A stretch of DNA of 64,000 nt from contig CAYYNP010000001.1 in NCBI GenBank assembly GCA_964472545.1, forward strand, positions 53,799-117,798, read 5' to 3'. Made by a program: the position numbers and the translations under genes. Below the pieces are notes generated by a model. It was not told where the DNA came from and did no database searches. It worked only from the letters and a program-made list of their open reading frames with translations. Of the stretch, positions 1 through 9,268 are shown in pieces; within the stretch, counting starts at the first letter, position 1, and every line of letters begins with the position of its first letter. The DNA comes from CAYYNP01 sp964472545. GTDB lineage: Bacteria; Planctomycetota; Planctomycetia; Pirellulales; Thermoguttaceae.

Positions 1-2
1 AC

Positions 3-3000
3 GACGTGACGGGGCCGGTCGGCAGCCTGCAAGCCCCGGCCCCCTCCGGCGAGATCTACGAAGACCCCGGCTACATCGACGTGACGTTCGTCGACCTCGG
101 CGGCGCCGGCTTGGATCCGTCGACGCTGGACGCCGGCGACGTGCAGATCTCCGAGGTGACCGTCGACGGCGGACCGCAAGAGTTGCCCGACGGCGCGTGG
201 CGATACCGCTATACTGGGCAATTGCCGGTCGGGGCGGTCGACGTGGAGTTCGTCGCAGGCGAAACAGCGGACTTCGCGGGCAACACTAACGCGGGACACC
301 GCGAGCAGTTCACCTACTCGCCGCTGGCGATCACCACGCCGGCGACGCTGCCGGCGGCCGCGCTCGCAGAGCCGTACGACGCCGCGATCGAGGCAGCCGG
401 CGGAGTGGCGCCCTACGAGTGGTCGTTGCCGATGCCGCTGGTCATCACCGAGGTGGGGCTCGACAGCACCGACTTCATCGAGATTCAGAACACCTCGACC
501 CAAACGGTCGACACGTCGGGCTGGGTAGTGGCCGTCAGCGACGACTACACCGATCCGGGCAAGGCCAACGCGACCGTCTGGGAACTGCCCGACTCGATCG
601 CCCCCGGCGAGATCCTCTACCGGACGGACAACGCCACGGACGAGAACTACTTCGGCGCCAACATCCTCTTCAACGCCAACAACCGCGGCTGGGCGATGAT
701 CGTGGACGATTTGGGCGCGGTTGTCGATTTCGTCCCCTGGCGGTGGCCCGCCTCGGCCGTCGCCGAGATGAGCGCCACGATCGGCGGGCACACGATCACC
801 ATCGGCGACGAATTCCTCGGCGAAAGCGTGGCGACCACGGGCGCCGGGACGCTGCAACGCAAAGGAAACGAGGACCACAATACGGCCGTCGATTTCGCCC
901 GCGTGCCGTTGCCCAGCCGAGGCTTGCAGAATCTCAACTTGACCGTGCCGTTTGTCGGCGGCGACCTGCTGCCGGCGGGGCTGACGCTCGACGCCGCAAC
1001 GGGCACGATCAGCGGCGCCCCGACCGAGCCGGGCCGTTTCGACTTCGCGCTGCGAGTCACCGACGCCGGTGCCGCACTGGCCGGCGGTGCGGTGCATACG
1101 ACGACCAAGGAGTTCTCTCTGCTGGTCGAGCCTCCACCGCCTACATTGCTGCTGGTGGTGCCGCAAATCACCGTCGAGGGCGACGGCCCGCATCCGGCAA
1201 GCGTGTCGATTCCCGATCCGGCCGCCGCCGACCTTACGGTCGACCTGTTCTCGGCAGACGCGACCGAAGTAATCGTACCGGCGTCGGTTACTATTGCGGC
1301 CGGCCAGACGCAAGCCGGATTCAATGTGACGATCGCCGACGATGAGGAACTGGACTGGTTCCAGCAGGTCGCGATCGGCGCCTCGGCGGCAGGCTACGTG
1401 GACGCCTCGGAGACGATCATCGTGGCCGACGGCGAGACGGCCGTGCTGTCGGTCGAGTTGCCCGTGTCGGCCACCGAGAGCGACGGCTTGTTGGTCGCCG
1501 CGGGCACGGTCACGGCCAGTCGGCCGCCGACCGTCGACGTTCGCGTGGAACTCTCGTCGGACGATCCGTCCGAAGCGACGGTGCCGGCCACGGCGACGAT
1601 TCTCGCCGGAGAGACCACGGCCGTGTTCGACCTGACCATTTTCGACGACGACCAGCCCGACGGGCCGCAGGACGTCGCGATTTCGGCACGCGTGGAGAAT
1701 TGGCCGGCCGACAACTGGACGCCCGGTTCCGCTACGTTCACGGTGGCAGACGACGACGTCGCCATCCCGCCGCTGTCGGTCGATCTTCCAGCCGGCGCCA
1801 CCGAGGGCGACGCGGACGTGTTGGCCACCGTGAGCATTCCGGCCGCGTTGGCGGAAGATCTGGTGGTTGGGTTGCTGGCCGACGACGCGACCGAATTGAC
1901 GGTGCCGGCGGACGTCACGATTCTCGCCGGAGAAACCGCCGCCACGTTCCCGCTTTCGATCGTCGACGACCAGCGGTTGGACGGGGTGCGTCAGGTCACG
2001 ATCACCGCGTCGGCCGTCGGATTTTCCGACACCGCCGGGACGATCGCAATCAAGGATAACGAGACGGCCGTGCTTTCGGTCGACCTGCCCGCCACGGCCA
2101 CCGAAGGCGACGGTCTGCTCGTCGGCCGGGGAACCGTCAGCATCGACCGCCCGCCGGACACCGACGTGGTCGTGACCTTGCAGTCCGACGACCCGACCGA
2201 ATTGGCCGTATCCGCTACCACGACGATCCCGGCCGGCGAGTCTTCCGCCGCCTTCGACCTGACGGTCGTCGACGACGGCGAGATCGACGGCGTGCGGTCC
2301 GTCGCCGTGACCGCGGGCGTCGAGAATTGGACCGCCGGCTCGGACACGATCGACGTGTTCGACAACGAAACGCTCGGTCTGACCGTGACGTTGCCCGAAG
2401 ACGTGTGGGAAGGTGACGCCCTGCTGGCCGTTGCCGGTGCGGTGAGCATCTCCGGCGTGTTGCCTGCGGACTTGGACGTCTCGCTGGTCTCCGACGATCA
2501 AAGCGAAGTGTTGGTGCCGGAAATCGTGACCATTCTGGCCGGCGAGACCTCGGCCGCCTTCGATCTGACGATCGTCGACGACGCCGACTACGACGGGGCC
2601 CAAGCCGCCATGGTGACCGCCGACGCGGACGGCTTCCACACGGGCGACCAGCTTCTGACGGTTCGCGACGACGAGGTACACCATTTCACGTTCGCCCCGG
2701 TGCCGTCGCCGCAAAACGCCCACCGACCGTTTGCGGTCACCGTCGGCGCCCGAGACGTCAACGACGAGCCGGTGTTGGTGGCGTCCGGCGTAGTGACTCT
2801 AGCTGCCCTGGCCGCAGCGGACCCGGCCACGCCGATTCCGATCGCGCCTGCGGAAACCGTAACACTCACCGGCGGCGTTTGGTCGGGCCAGTTGAGCGTC
2901 GACGCCGTGGCCGACTTGGTCGTGCTCACCGCCGACGACGGCCTCGAGCACACCGGCACCAGCAACCTCTTCGACGTGACCCCCGGGCCGATCGATCACT

Positions 3001-6000
3001 TCGAGTTCGACACGATTCCCTCGCCGCAGTACGTCGGCGTGCCGGTCGGCGTGGCGCTGACCGCGCGGGATGCCCACGGCTACGTGGCCACGAGCTTTGG
3101 CGGCACCGTGAATCTCAGCGGCCACGGCCTCAGGGCGGCGGGCTCGACCGTCTTGATTAGCGAGTGTGGCCTGGGGGGACCCGATTTCGTCGAGATTCAG
3201 AACGTCTCCGACGCGCCGGTCGATACGTCCGGCTGGCGCGTGGCCGTCAGCAACGACTATACCGACCCCAGCACCGCCAATCCACAGACCTGGGCCCTGC
3301 CCGCCACGATTGCCCCGGGGGAAGTCCTCTTCCGGACCGACGACACGGGCAATAACTACTTCGGCGGCAACATCTACTACAGCGTCGGCAACCCCGGCTG
3401 GGCGATGATCCTCGACGCCGCCGACGCGGTGGTCGATTTCGTCGGCTGGGGATGGAGCGCCGCCCAATGGGCCGCCATGGAGATCAACGTCGACGGCGTT
3501 GAGGTGACCATCGACGACGAGTTTCTCGGCGGCGGCCTCGCTCATACCGGGGGCGGGTCCATTCAGCGTCAAGGCACCGAAGACCGCAACACGGCCGACG
3601 ACTTCGCGTGGACGCTTCCGTTGACAATGGGGACCCAGAACGTCGATCTGACCGTCCCCTTCTCCAACAGCCCGGATGCGATCGAAATCGCCCCCACGGC
3701 CACGGGGGCCTTTGTCGAGGGGCGTTGGACGGGAACCGTCCGCGTGTTGCAGCCGAGCACCGGCGTGCAACTGTTGGCCGACGACGGCGACCAACATACG
3801 GCCGAGAGCAACGCCTTTAGCGTCGAGCCGCCTCCGCCGCTGTTGATCGGCGTGCCCGAGCAGGCCACCGAAGGCGACGGCACGTTGCTCGGCAGCGTGA
3901 GTATTCCCAGCGCCGCCGACGCGGACGTGATCGTCGCGCTTCACTCGCACGACGCCGACGAGGCCACCGTACCGCCCTCGGTCACCATCCCGGCCGGCGA
4001 GACGACCGTAGCGTTCGAGTTGACGATCGTCGACGACCCCCACTTGGACCGGACCCGACACGTCGCCGTCTCCGCCACGGCCGACGGGTACGGCGAGGCC
4101 GAAGATACAATCGCCGTTTACGACAACGAAACGGCCACGCTCTCCGTCGATCTGCCCGAGCAGGCCGCCGAAGGCGACGGTACGTTGGCCGGTTGGGCCA
4201 CGCTCTCGCTCGACGCCACGCCGACGGTCGACGTCGTGGTGGAATTGCTCTCCAGCGACCTCACCGAGGCCACCGTGCCTTCGTCGGTTCTGATCGCCGC
4301 GGGACAAACCGCCGTGCCGCTGGACGTATCGATCGTCGACGACGACCTGATCGACGGGACGCAACCGGTTGCCGTCACTGCCAATGTGCCGGGCTGGACC
4401 GACGGCTTGGGCACCTTCGACGTGACGGACAACGAGGATCTCGACCTGCACCTCACGCTGCCCTCGATCGCTTGGGAGGGAAGCGGCGTCGGCGGGGCGG
4501 CCGGCGAGGTCGCAATTTCCGGGATGCTGCTGACCGATCTGGTGGTTTCGCTGGCCGCCGACGACACGACCGAGTTGCTGACCCCCGCCAGCGTGACGAT
4601 CCTCGCCGGCAATACGTCGGCCGCCTTCGATCTGACGGTGCTCGACGATGCGGACTACGACGGGCCGCAGACGGCCGTGGTGACCGCGTCGGCCGCCGGC
4701 TTTGCAGACGGCGCCGGCTCGATCGACGTCCGCGACGACGACGTCCACCACTTCGCCTTCGAGCCCGTTCCCTCGCCGCAGACGGCCGGGCAGCCGTTTG
4801 CCGTGACGATTCGCGCCGAGGACGTGACCGGGGCGACGATCCTCGTCTACGGCGAGTCGGTGAACCTCAGCGGTGCGGGGGTCGCCGGCAGCGTGGACGT
4901 CGTGCCGGCGGTGACCGGGCCGCTGGTCGAAGGAATCTGGACCGGGCAAGTCACCGTTGAGATGTCCGATACCGACGTGGTCCTCACGGCCGACGACGGG
5001 CTCGGGCATTCGGGCCACAGCAACGCCTTCGACGTGGTGCCGGTGTGGGGCGAAATCCGTGGCACGAAGTTCAACGACCGCAACGGCGACGGCGTCTGGG
5101 ATCCCGACGAAACCGGACTGCCCGGCTGGACGATCTACATCGACCTCGACGCTGACGGCCAGTTCAACGACGGCGAACCGTTCGACGTGACCGACGCCGA
5201 CGGCCGCTATGCCCTGACGGGTCTGGACACAGGCACGTATCTGGTGGGCGAAGTGCCGCGCAACGGCTGGACGCAGACCTTCCCCGGCGACGAGACCGCC
5301 TCCGACGCCGCGCCTTCGCCGGGCAGCGAATCTTCGGGCGGCGAACCTTCGGGCGGCGAACCCACCGGCAGCGAACCTTCCGGTGGCGGCCCGCTCGCGT
5401 CGTCCGTGCAGAGCGACACGACGCATTCGGCTGCGCCGGCCTATTTGCCGTCGCAGTTCGTCGACGGCGAAGAAACTGAAGAGCCGCTGCCGGAGATCAG
5501 CGACTCCGGATCGGTGATCAACGTCACGGAATTCCTGGCCGATCCGCGGTTCGCCGGCATCGACGGCAGCACGGTCTCGGTGGCCATTTTGGATACGGGC
5601 ATCACCGCCGAGCACGAGTTCTTCGGTCCCGACGAGGACGGCGACGGCGTGGCCGATCGGATCATCTTCCAGTGGGACTTCGGCGAGAACGACGACGACG
5701 CCGACGACCGCCACGGTCACGGATCGAACGTGGCCAGCATCATCGGCTCGCAGGACGACACCTACACCGGCATGGCCCCGGGCGTGAATCTGGTCGTGTT
5801 GAAGGTCTTCACCGACTCGGGCTCCGGCACGTTCGGCGATATCGAAGACGCCCTACAGTGGCTCGTCGCCCATGCCGACGAATACAACATCGTCAGCGTG
5901 AACATGTCGATCAGCGACGATGAGAACCACAACCGGCCGAAAACGCTCTATGGGCTGGGCAACGAGATCGCCACGTTGGCCTCGATGGAGATTCCGGTGC

Positions 6001-7496
6001 TGGCGGCCTCGGGCAACGACTTCTACCGGCAGGACAGCGTTCAGGGGATGTCGTATCCGGCGGCCGATCCGAACAGCATCGCCATCGGCGCGGTCTTCGA
6101 CGGCAACGTGGGCCGGCGCAGCTACGGCGGCGGCGCGGTCGCCTACACAACGGCCGCCGACCGCATCGCGCCTTTCACTCAGCGCCACGAAACGATGCTC
6201 GCGGCCTTCGCGCCCGGTGCCCCGATTACCGGCGCCGGAACGACTGCCACGAGCACCCGAACGCTGCAAGGTACCAGCCAGGCCTCGCCGCACGTGGCCG
6301 CCATGGCCGCCTTGGCCCAGGAGTTGGCCCAACGCGAATTGGGTCGGCACCTCACGCTGGAAGAGTTCACCACGCTGTTGACCGACACGGCCGCCACGAT
6401 CAACGACGGCGACGACGAAGACGACAACGTGACCAACACGGGGCTGGACTTCAAGCGGGTCGATATGCTGGCCCTCGGCGAAGCGATCTTGGCCATGGCC
6501 CGGCCCGCCGGGACCCACGTGGTCGAATTCACCACGATCGGGATCATCGACGACGTCAACTTCGGCAATCACACGTCGACCGAGATCGCGGGGCGCTACG
6601 CGTTCTACAACAACTCGTCGTTCGACGGCGCCGACCCGGCCCCCAACGCGGCCGACGACGGCGCCATCGAGCTGGACAAGCAGGCCCTGTTGCCCGGCCA
6701 GAGCGCCACCTTCGCCAACTACACCAGCTACTCCCGCGGAATCAACGGGATCATGATCGACGTCGTCGACCCGGCGCGTGGGCCGACCGCGTCGGACTTC
6801 CGCTTCCGTGTGGGCAACGACAACAACCCGGGGAGTTGGGCGGAATTGACGGTGCCGGCCAGCGTGACGGTCCGCGACGGCGCCGGCGTGGACGACTCGG
6901 ATCGCGTTTCGATCGTCTTCGAGGATCGTGCGGTTATCGGCCAGTGGATGGAGATTACCGTGTTATCAGAAGGTCTTTCGTTGGCCTCCGACGACGTCTT
7001 CTACTTCGGCAACGCGGTGGCCGAAGCCGGCAACTCCGCCTCCGACGCCCGGATTACGACGACCGACCTGTTGCTGGCACGGAACAACCCCCGTACTTTC
7101 CTCAACCCGGCCGGCGTCACGTACAACTTCGATTACGACCGCGACCAACGCGTCGACGCGAGGGACGTCTTGTTGGCGAGGAACAACAACACGAGTTTCC
7201 TCTCGGCCTTGCGGTTGATCGACCTATCGGAAGCCGAGAGCGGCGATCCGGGCGAGTCGCCGATCGATGCGAGTCTCTCCGCCAACGCCAACGACGCCAA
7301 CACTCGTTGGGCAAGTCCCAGCCGGGTCGACTTCGCCTCGCCGGCCCACGCCCCGACCGCTACGGCCGATCGGACATGGCTCGAAGCGCTGCGTGTCGCC
7401 GATCTGGGCGGCCCAGCGCAGCGCCGAGCTCGTCTTGCGCCGGCCCCGGTCGATGCCGCGATGCTTGCCATGTGGCGACCCCGGTCTCCCTCCTAA
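3..7496 (+). CDS. Giant secreted subtilisin-like (S8) peptidase with LTD, Calx-beta, SdrD-B and dockerin-like domains; 5' partial
   Basis: The frame is open to the window edge, so the true start and signal peptide lie upstream; residues below count from the GTG at nt 6. Order: an Ig-like segment (about 1-110), a putative-Ig (He_PIG-like) domain split around a lamin-tail-like (LTD) domain (145-316), a run of Calx-beta-like repeats (about 380-900), a second LTD (about 1049-1219), more Calx-beta repeats (1280-1590), an SdrD-B-like domain (from about 1680), a serine-peptidase S8 domain, and a C-terminal dockerin-like calcium-binding pair (motif DYDRDQRVDARD). The S8 catalytic residues are visible: D1863 in ILDTGI, H1905 in HGSNVAS, N2004 in ASGND and S2091 in GTSQASPHVAA. 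It is probably extracellular or surface-attached. The S8 domain sits inside the SdrD-B domain: the typical SdrD-B closing strand (GTHVVEF...VNFGNH) only appears after the peptidase. The domain assignments come from motif recognition, not from a search. Confidence 0.9.
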   Translation, partial: DVTGPVGSLQAPAPSGEIYEDPGYIDVTFVDLGGAGLDPSTLDAGDVQISEVTVDGGPQELPDGAWRYRYTGQLPVGAVDVEFVAGETADFAGNTNAGHREQFTYSPLAITTPATLPAAALAEPYDAAIEAAGGVAPYEWSLPMPLVITEVGLDSTDFIEIQNTSTQTVDTSGWVVAVSDDYTDPGKANATVWELPDSIAPGEILYRTDNATDENYFGANILFNANNRGWAMIVDDLGAVVDFVPWRWPASAVAEMSATIGGHTITIGDEFLGESVATTGAGTLQRKGNEDHNTAVDFARVPLPSRGLQNLNLTVPFVGGDLLPAGLTLDAATGTISGAPTEPGRFDFALRVTDAGAALAGGAVHTTTKEFSLLVEPPPPTLLLVVPQITVEGDGPHPASVSIPDPAAADLTVDLFSADATEVIVPASVTIAAGQTQAGFNVTIADDEELDWFQQVAIGASAAGYVDASETIIVADGETAVLSVELPVSATESDGLLVAAGTVTASRPPTVDVRVELSSDDPSEATVPATATILAGETTAVFDLTIFDDDQPDGPQDVAISARVENWPADNWTPGSATFTVADDDVAIPPLSVDLPAGATEGDADVLATVSIPAALAEDLVVGLLADDATELTVPADVTILAGETAATFPLSIVDDQRLDGVRQVTITASAVGFSDTAGTIAIKDNETAVLSVDLPATATEGDGLLVGRGTVSIDRPPDTDVVVTLQSDDPTELAVSATTTIPAGESSAAFDLTVVDDGEIDGVRSVAVTAGVENWTAGSDTIDVFDNETLGLTVTLPEDVWEGDALLAVAGAVSISGVLPADLDVSLVSDDQSEVLVPEIVTILAGETSAAFDLTIVDDADYDGAQAAMVTADADGFHTGDQLLTVRDDEVHHFTFAPVPSPQNAHRPFAVTVGARDVNDEPVLVASGVVTLAALAAADPATPIPIAPAETVTLTGGVWSGQLSVDAVADLVVLTADDGLEHTGTSNLFDVTPGPIDHFEFDTIPSPQYVGVPVGVALTARDAHGYVATSFGGTVNLSGHGLRAAGSTVLISECGLGGPDFVEIQNVSDAPVDTSGWRVAVSNDYTDPSTANPQTWALPATIAPGEVLFRTDDTGNNYFGGNIYYSVGNPGWAMILDAADAVVDFVGWGWSAAQWAAMEINVDGVEVTIDDEFLGGGLAHTGGGSIQRQGTEDRNTADDFAWTLPLTMGTQNVDLTVPFSNSPDAIEIAPTATGAFVEGRWTGTVRVLQPSTGVQLLADDGDQHTAESNAFSVEPPPPLLIGVPEQATEGDGTLLGSVSIPSAADADVIVALHSHDADEATVPPSVTIPAGETTVAFELTIVDDPHLDRTRHVAVSATADGYGEAEDTIAVYDNETATLSVDLPEQAAEGDGTLAGWATLSLDATPTVDVVVELLSSDLTEATVPSSVLIAAGQTAVPLDVSIVDDDLIDGTQPVAVTANVPGWTDGLGTFDVTDNEDLDLHLTLPSIAWEGSGVGGAAGEVAISGMLLTDLVVSLAADDTTELLTPASVTILAGNTSAAFDLTVLDDADYDGPQTAVVTASAAGFADGAGSIDVRDDDVHHFAFEPVPSPQTAGQPFAVTIRAEDVTGATILVYGESVNLSGAGVAGSVDVVPAVTGPLVEGIWTGQVTVEMSDTDVVLTADDGLGHSGHSNAFDVVPVWGEIRGTKFNDRNGDGVWDPDETGLPGWTIYIDLDADGQFNDGEPFDVTDADGRYALTGLDTGTYLVGEVPRNGWTQTFPGDETASDAAPSPGSESSGGEPSGGEPTGSEPSGGGPLASSVQSDTTHSAAPAYLPSQFVDGEETEEPLPEISDSGSVINVTEFLADPRFAGIDGSTVSVAILDTGITAEHEFFGPDEDGDGVADRIIFQWDFGENDDDADDRHGHGSNVASIIGSQDDTYTGMAPGVNLVVLKVFTDSGSGTFGDIEDALQWLVAHADEYNIVSVNMSISDDENHNRPKTLYGLGNEIATLASMEIPVLAASGNDFYRQDSVQGMSYPAADPNSIAIGAVFDGNVGRRSYGGGAVAYTTAADRIAPFTQRHETMLAAFAPGAPITGAGTTATSTRTLQGTSQASPHVAAMAALAQELAQRELGRHLTLEEFTTLLTDTAATINDGDDEDDNVTNTGLDFKRVDMLALGEAILAMARPAGTHVVEFTTIGIIDDVNFGNHTSTEIAGRYAFYNNSSFDGADPAPNAADDGAIELDKQALLPGQSATFANYTSYSRGINGIMIDVVDPARGPTASDFRFRVGNDNNPGSWAELTVPASVTVRDGAGVDDSDRVSIVFEDRAVIGQWMEITVLSEGLSLASDDVFYFGNAVAEAGNSASDARITTTDLLLARNNPRTFLNPAGVTYNFDYDRDQRVDARDVLLARNNNTSFLSALRLIDLSEAESGDPGESPIDASLSANANDANTRWASPSRVDFASPAHAPTATADRTWLEALRVADLGGPAQRRARLAPAPVDAAMLAMWRPRSPS

Positions 7497-7749
7497 GGAA
7501 GAGTGTTGTCACGAGCGAGTCGCAACGGCTCGCCGCGAGCCCCATATGCTGGGTCTTACGTTATCCCAAAGTGGCGGTTGTATAGGCCTGTTCTGCTACC
7601 ACCTAAAGGAGGTGTTTTTGCCGGCTGTTTCGCTTGATACGGGGTGCAAATCAACCACACAGATCTGTGTTACGCCACCCCATAGAGTCATGACACTACG
7701 AAGTTGGCGTCAACTGGGGGAAATTTCTGGGAAAACCCTAGTCCGGGTG

Positions 7750-7778
7750 TTGACGGTTCCGGTTTTGTGGTCTATGCT
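7750..7778 (+). promoter_or_regulatory. Sigma-70-type promoter for the PEP-CTERM gene
   Basis: TTGACG (7750-7755) and TATGCT (7773-7778) are separated by exactly 17 nt. The expected transcription start near 7785 leaves a leader of about 150 nt before the ATG at 7937. The rest of 7497-7936 holds no gene I can support. Confidence 0.6.
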
Positions 7779-7825
7779 AGTAACATCGGTTCTAGAAACT
7801 CTGACAATCTGTTCGCCCTATTAGA

Positions 7826-7902
7826 TCTTTAAGGAGGCAACGTCGATCCCGCGTTCTTCGTTCGTTGCGGGAACTGCTTTGTGTCTTGTTGTTCCTTAAA
7901 GA
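7826..7902 (+). promoter_or_regulatory. Nested inverted repeat in the leader upstream of the PEP-CTERM gene
   Basis: Perfect outer arms TCTTTAAGG (7826-7834) and CCTTAAAGA (7894-7902) enclose inner arms GCAACG (7837-7842) and CGTTGC (7863-7868). An AAGGAGG sequence overlaps the left arm although no start codon follows it. In a transcript from the 7750 promoter this could fold as a two-tier hairpin about 35 nt before the start. Whether it is regulatory is inference. Confidence 0.4.
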
Positions 7903-7936
7903 ATCTAGACCTTCTTGAAATAGCGAGAGGTGACTT

Positions 7937-8590
7937 ATGTCTAGGGCGACCCTTGTGGTGATAGCTGCGCTATCGCTATACCTGACTGTGCCGGCTTCCG
8001 GGGCGATGATCGTTGTCGGCGATCACGACATCCTGCCTGAGCCAAACCAGAGGATCCCGATCCACGTGGTTCCGGAGGCGGGAGATCCCGACATCGAAGG
8101 CGCGCTATTCGTCGTGCAGATCGCCGACGGCGGGCCTGAACTCGGTGGTACCATCCCGGGACCGTCGATCCAGTACGTTCAGTTGGTCGAGAACCTGAGC
8201 GACCCGAACAACACCGGCGCCTTCGGCCCCACCATCTTCGACGCCGACAACGAAGGACAATTCGGCGTAGGTGGATCTCCCCCGGGTTCCCTCAGACCGC
8301 AGGTCTACGACATCAATACCGTCACCTCGTTGGGCGGTTCCGTCACGGCCGACGGGCTGCTGGGAATCATTACCCTGGACGGATCGGGATTCGGCCTCGG
8401 CGAGACCTTTGATGTGCTCCTGAAGGACACCCTCAACGGCCCCACGGTCTTCAACATCGCCGGATCGGGCCAGGAGATCTTGCCGGTTATCACCAACGGC
8501 ACCGTGACAATCGTCCCCGAGCCGGGCACTGCCGCCATGCTGCTGGCAGGCATGGTCGGCCTGTTGCTGTGGCGCCGACGACGAGTCTGA
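7937..8590 (+). CDS. PEP-CTERM sorting-domain secreted protein
   Basis: This 217-residue protein begins with a signal peptide (about residues 1-23, MSRATLVVIAALSLYL then PASGA). It ends with the PEP-CTERM sorting module: the VPEPGT motif, a hydrophobic helix (AAMLLAGMVGLLLW) and a terminal Arg cluster (RRRRV). Proteins with this tail are processed by an exosortase and sent to the envelope or exopolysaccharide matrix. The central ~150 residues look like a beta-rich secreted domain that I cannot name. The start is set by a GAGAGGTGA ribosome-binding site just upstream of the ATG. It has its own promoter (7750-7778) and ends in a strong hairpin terminator. Its job beyond surface display is unknown. 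Confidence 0.88.
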   Translation: MSRATLVVIAALSLYLTVPASGAMIVVGDHDILPEPNQRIPIHVVPEAGDPDIEGALFVVQIADGGPELGGTIPGPSIQYVQLVENLSDPNNTGAFGPTIFDADNEGQFGVGGSPPGSLRPQVYDINTVTSLGGSVTADGLLGIITLDGSGFGLGETFDVLLKDTLNGPTVFNIAGSGQEILPVITNGTVTIVPEPGTAAMLLAGMVGLLLWRRRRV

Positions 8591-8618
8591 TTCTGCCCCC
8601 CTAGACAGAGATCACCTG

Positions 8619-8660
8619 GGACGCTGCAGGTTGCCGCCTGCAGCGTCCTACTCGTTTCTT
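8619..8660 (+). terminator. Rho-independent terminator after the PEP-CTERM gene
   Basis: A perfect 12-bp stem (GGACGCTGCAGG at 8619-8630, CCTGCAGCGTCC at 8637-8648) with a 6-nt loop is followed by a T-rich tail. It lies between two convergent genes. Confidence 0.75.
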
Positions 8661-8711
8661 GGGCCAGCGGCGGCCAGGCGATGGCGTGCGGGGTAGCCGC
8701 TGCCCACTTCG

Positions 8712-9221
8712 TCACTCGCTACTCGGTATCCCGGCGTGGTAGCCCGCCGGGAATACGTCTTCGAGGAACATGCAACGGCGAGGCTTGTCGGGATCGACGA
8801 TCAACTCCACCCGGGACCCAACTTCGTAATTGCCGGAGCCTCCCCCCACCTTCCTCCTGCATGCGCGGCCGTTGATCATGTAGGTGATTTCGTGACGACA
8901 AGAAGGAAGGTCCATGGCACCCCCGACGCGCCGTATCGTACCCATGACCCGGACCCCTCGGCGCGCCAGCTTCGACGCCTTCAGGAACCACCTCACAACG
9001 TGCAGGCAGGCCAATGGCGTGACCACCGCCGATATGACGGCGAACAGCTCAGGCGTAAGCACGCTCCCACGGCGAACCAAAGCCAATCCGAACAGGCTCA
9101 GGATGAAGGTCAGCAGAGTCAGTCCCCAAAAGGTCACTAACGCCGCCGCAGCCCCTCTCCCGTTCCGTCTGAGGATGTGCCAGCGGACGGTGGAATCGAC
9201 GGTTCGGTTCGCGGTTTGCAT
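8712..9221 (-). CDS. Membrane protein, DUF3592-like
   Basis: A 169-residue protein. I place the start at the ATG at 9221 because a GGGGGAG ribosome-binding site precedes it; a start 17 codons upstream is open but lacks one. Two hydrophobic segments follow a basic N-terminus (LVTFWGLTLLTFILSLFGL and ELFAVISAVVTPLACLHVV). A soluble beta domain follows, of the kind seen in DUF3592 proteins (RVMGTIRRVGG ... EITYMINGRA ... YEVGSRVELIVDPDKP). The C-terminal line about a vector of property-value pairs is typical of that family, but the assignment is by eye. It runs convergently to the PEP-CTERM gene and lies next to the YchF-like gene on the same strand. Function unknown. Confidence 0.7.
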   Translation of the reverse strand: MQTANRTVDSTVRWHILRRNGRGAAAALVTFWGLTLLTFILSLFGLALVRRGSVLTPELFAVISAVVTPLACLHVVRWFLKASKLARRGVRVMGTIRRVGGAMDLPSCRHEITYMINGRACRRKVGGGSGNYEVGSRVELIVDPDKPRRCMFLEDVFPAGYHAGIPSSE

Positions 9222-9268
9222 CGGGTGCTCCCCCGGGTTCGTGTTGCATTCGCTCCGCGCAGATCCGA

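Noticed and set aside
5287..5410. Ser/Gly/Glu/Pro low-complexity linker as a separate repeat element
   Set aside because: It is a short linker in the subtilase protein (GSESSGGEPSGGEP), not an independent DNA repeat.
2799..5720. 973-codon open frame on the minus strand inside the giant subtilase
   Set aside because: Antisense shadow of a GC-rich repetitive gene: biased composition (His/Arg/Val/Gly), no recognisable domain, no ribosome-binding site.
7497..7530. Possible terminator after the subtilase gene (GGCTC-GCCGC-GAGCC)
   Set aside because: Short stem without a T-tract; a terminator there cannot be supported.
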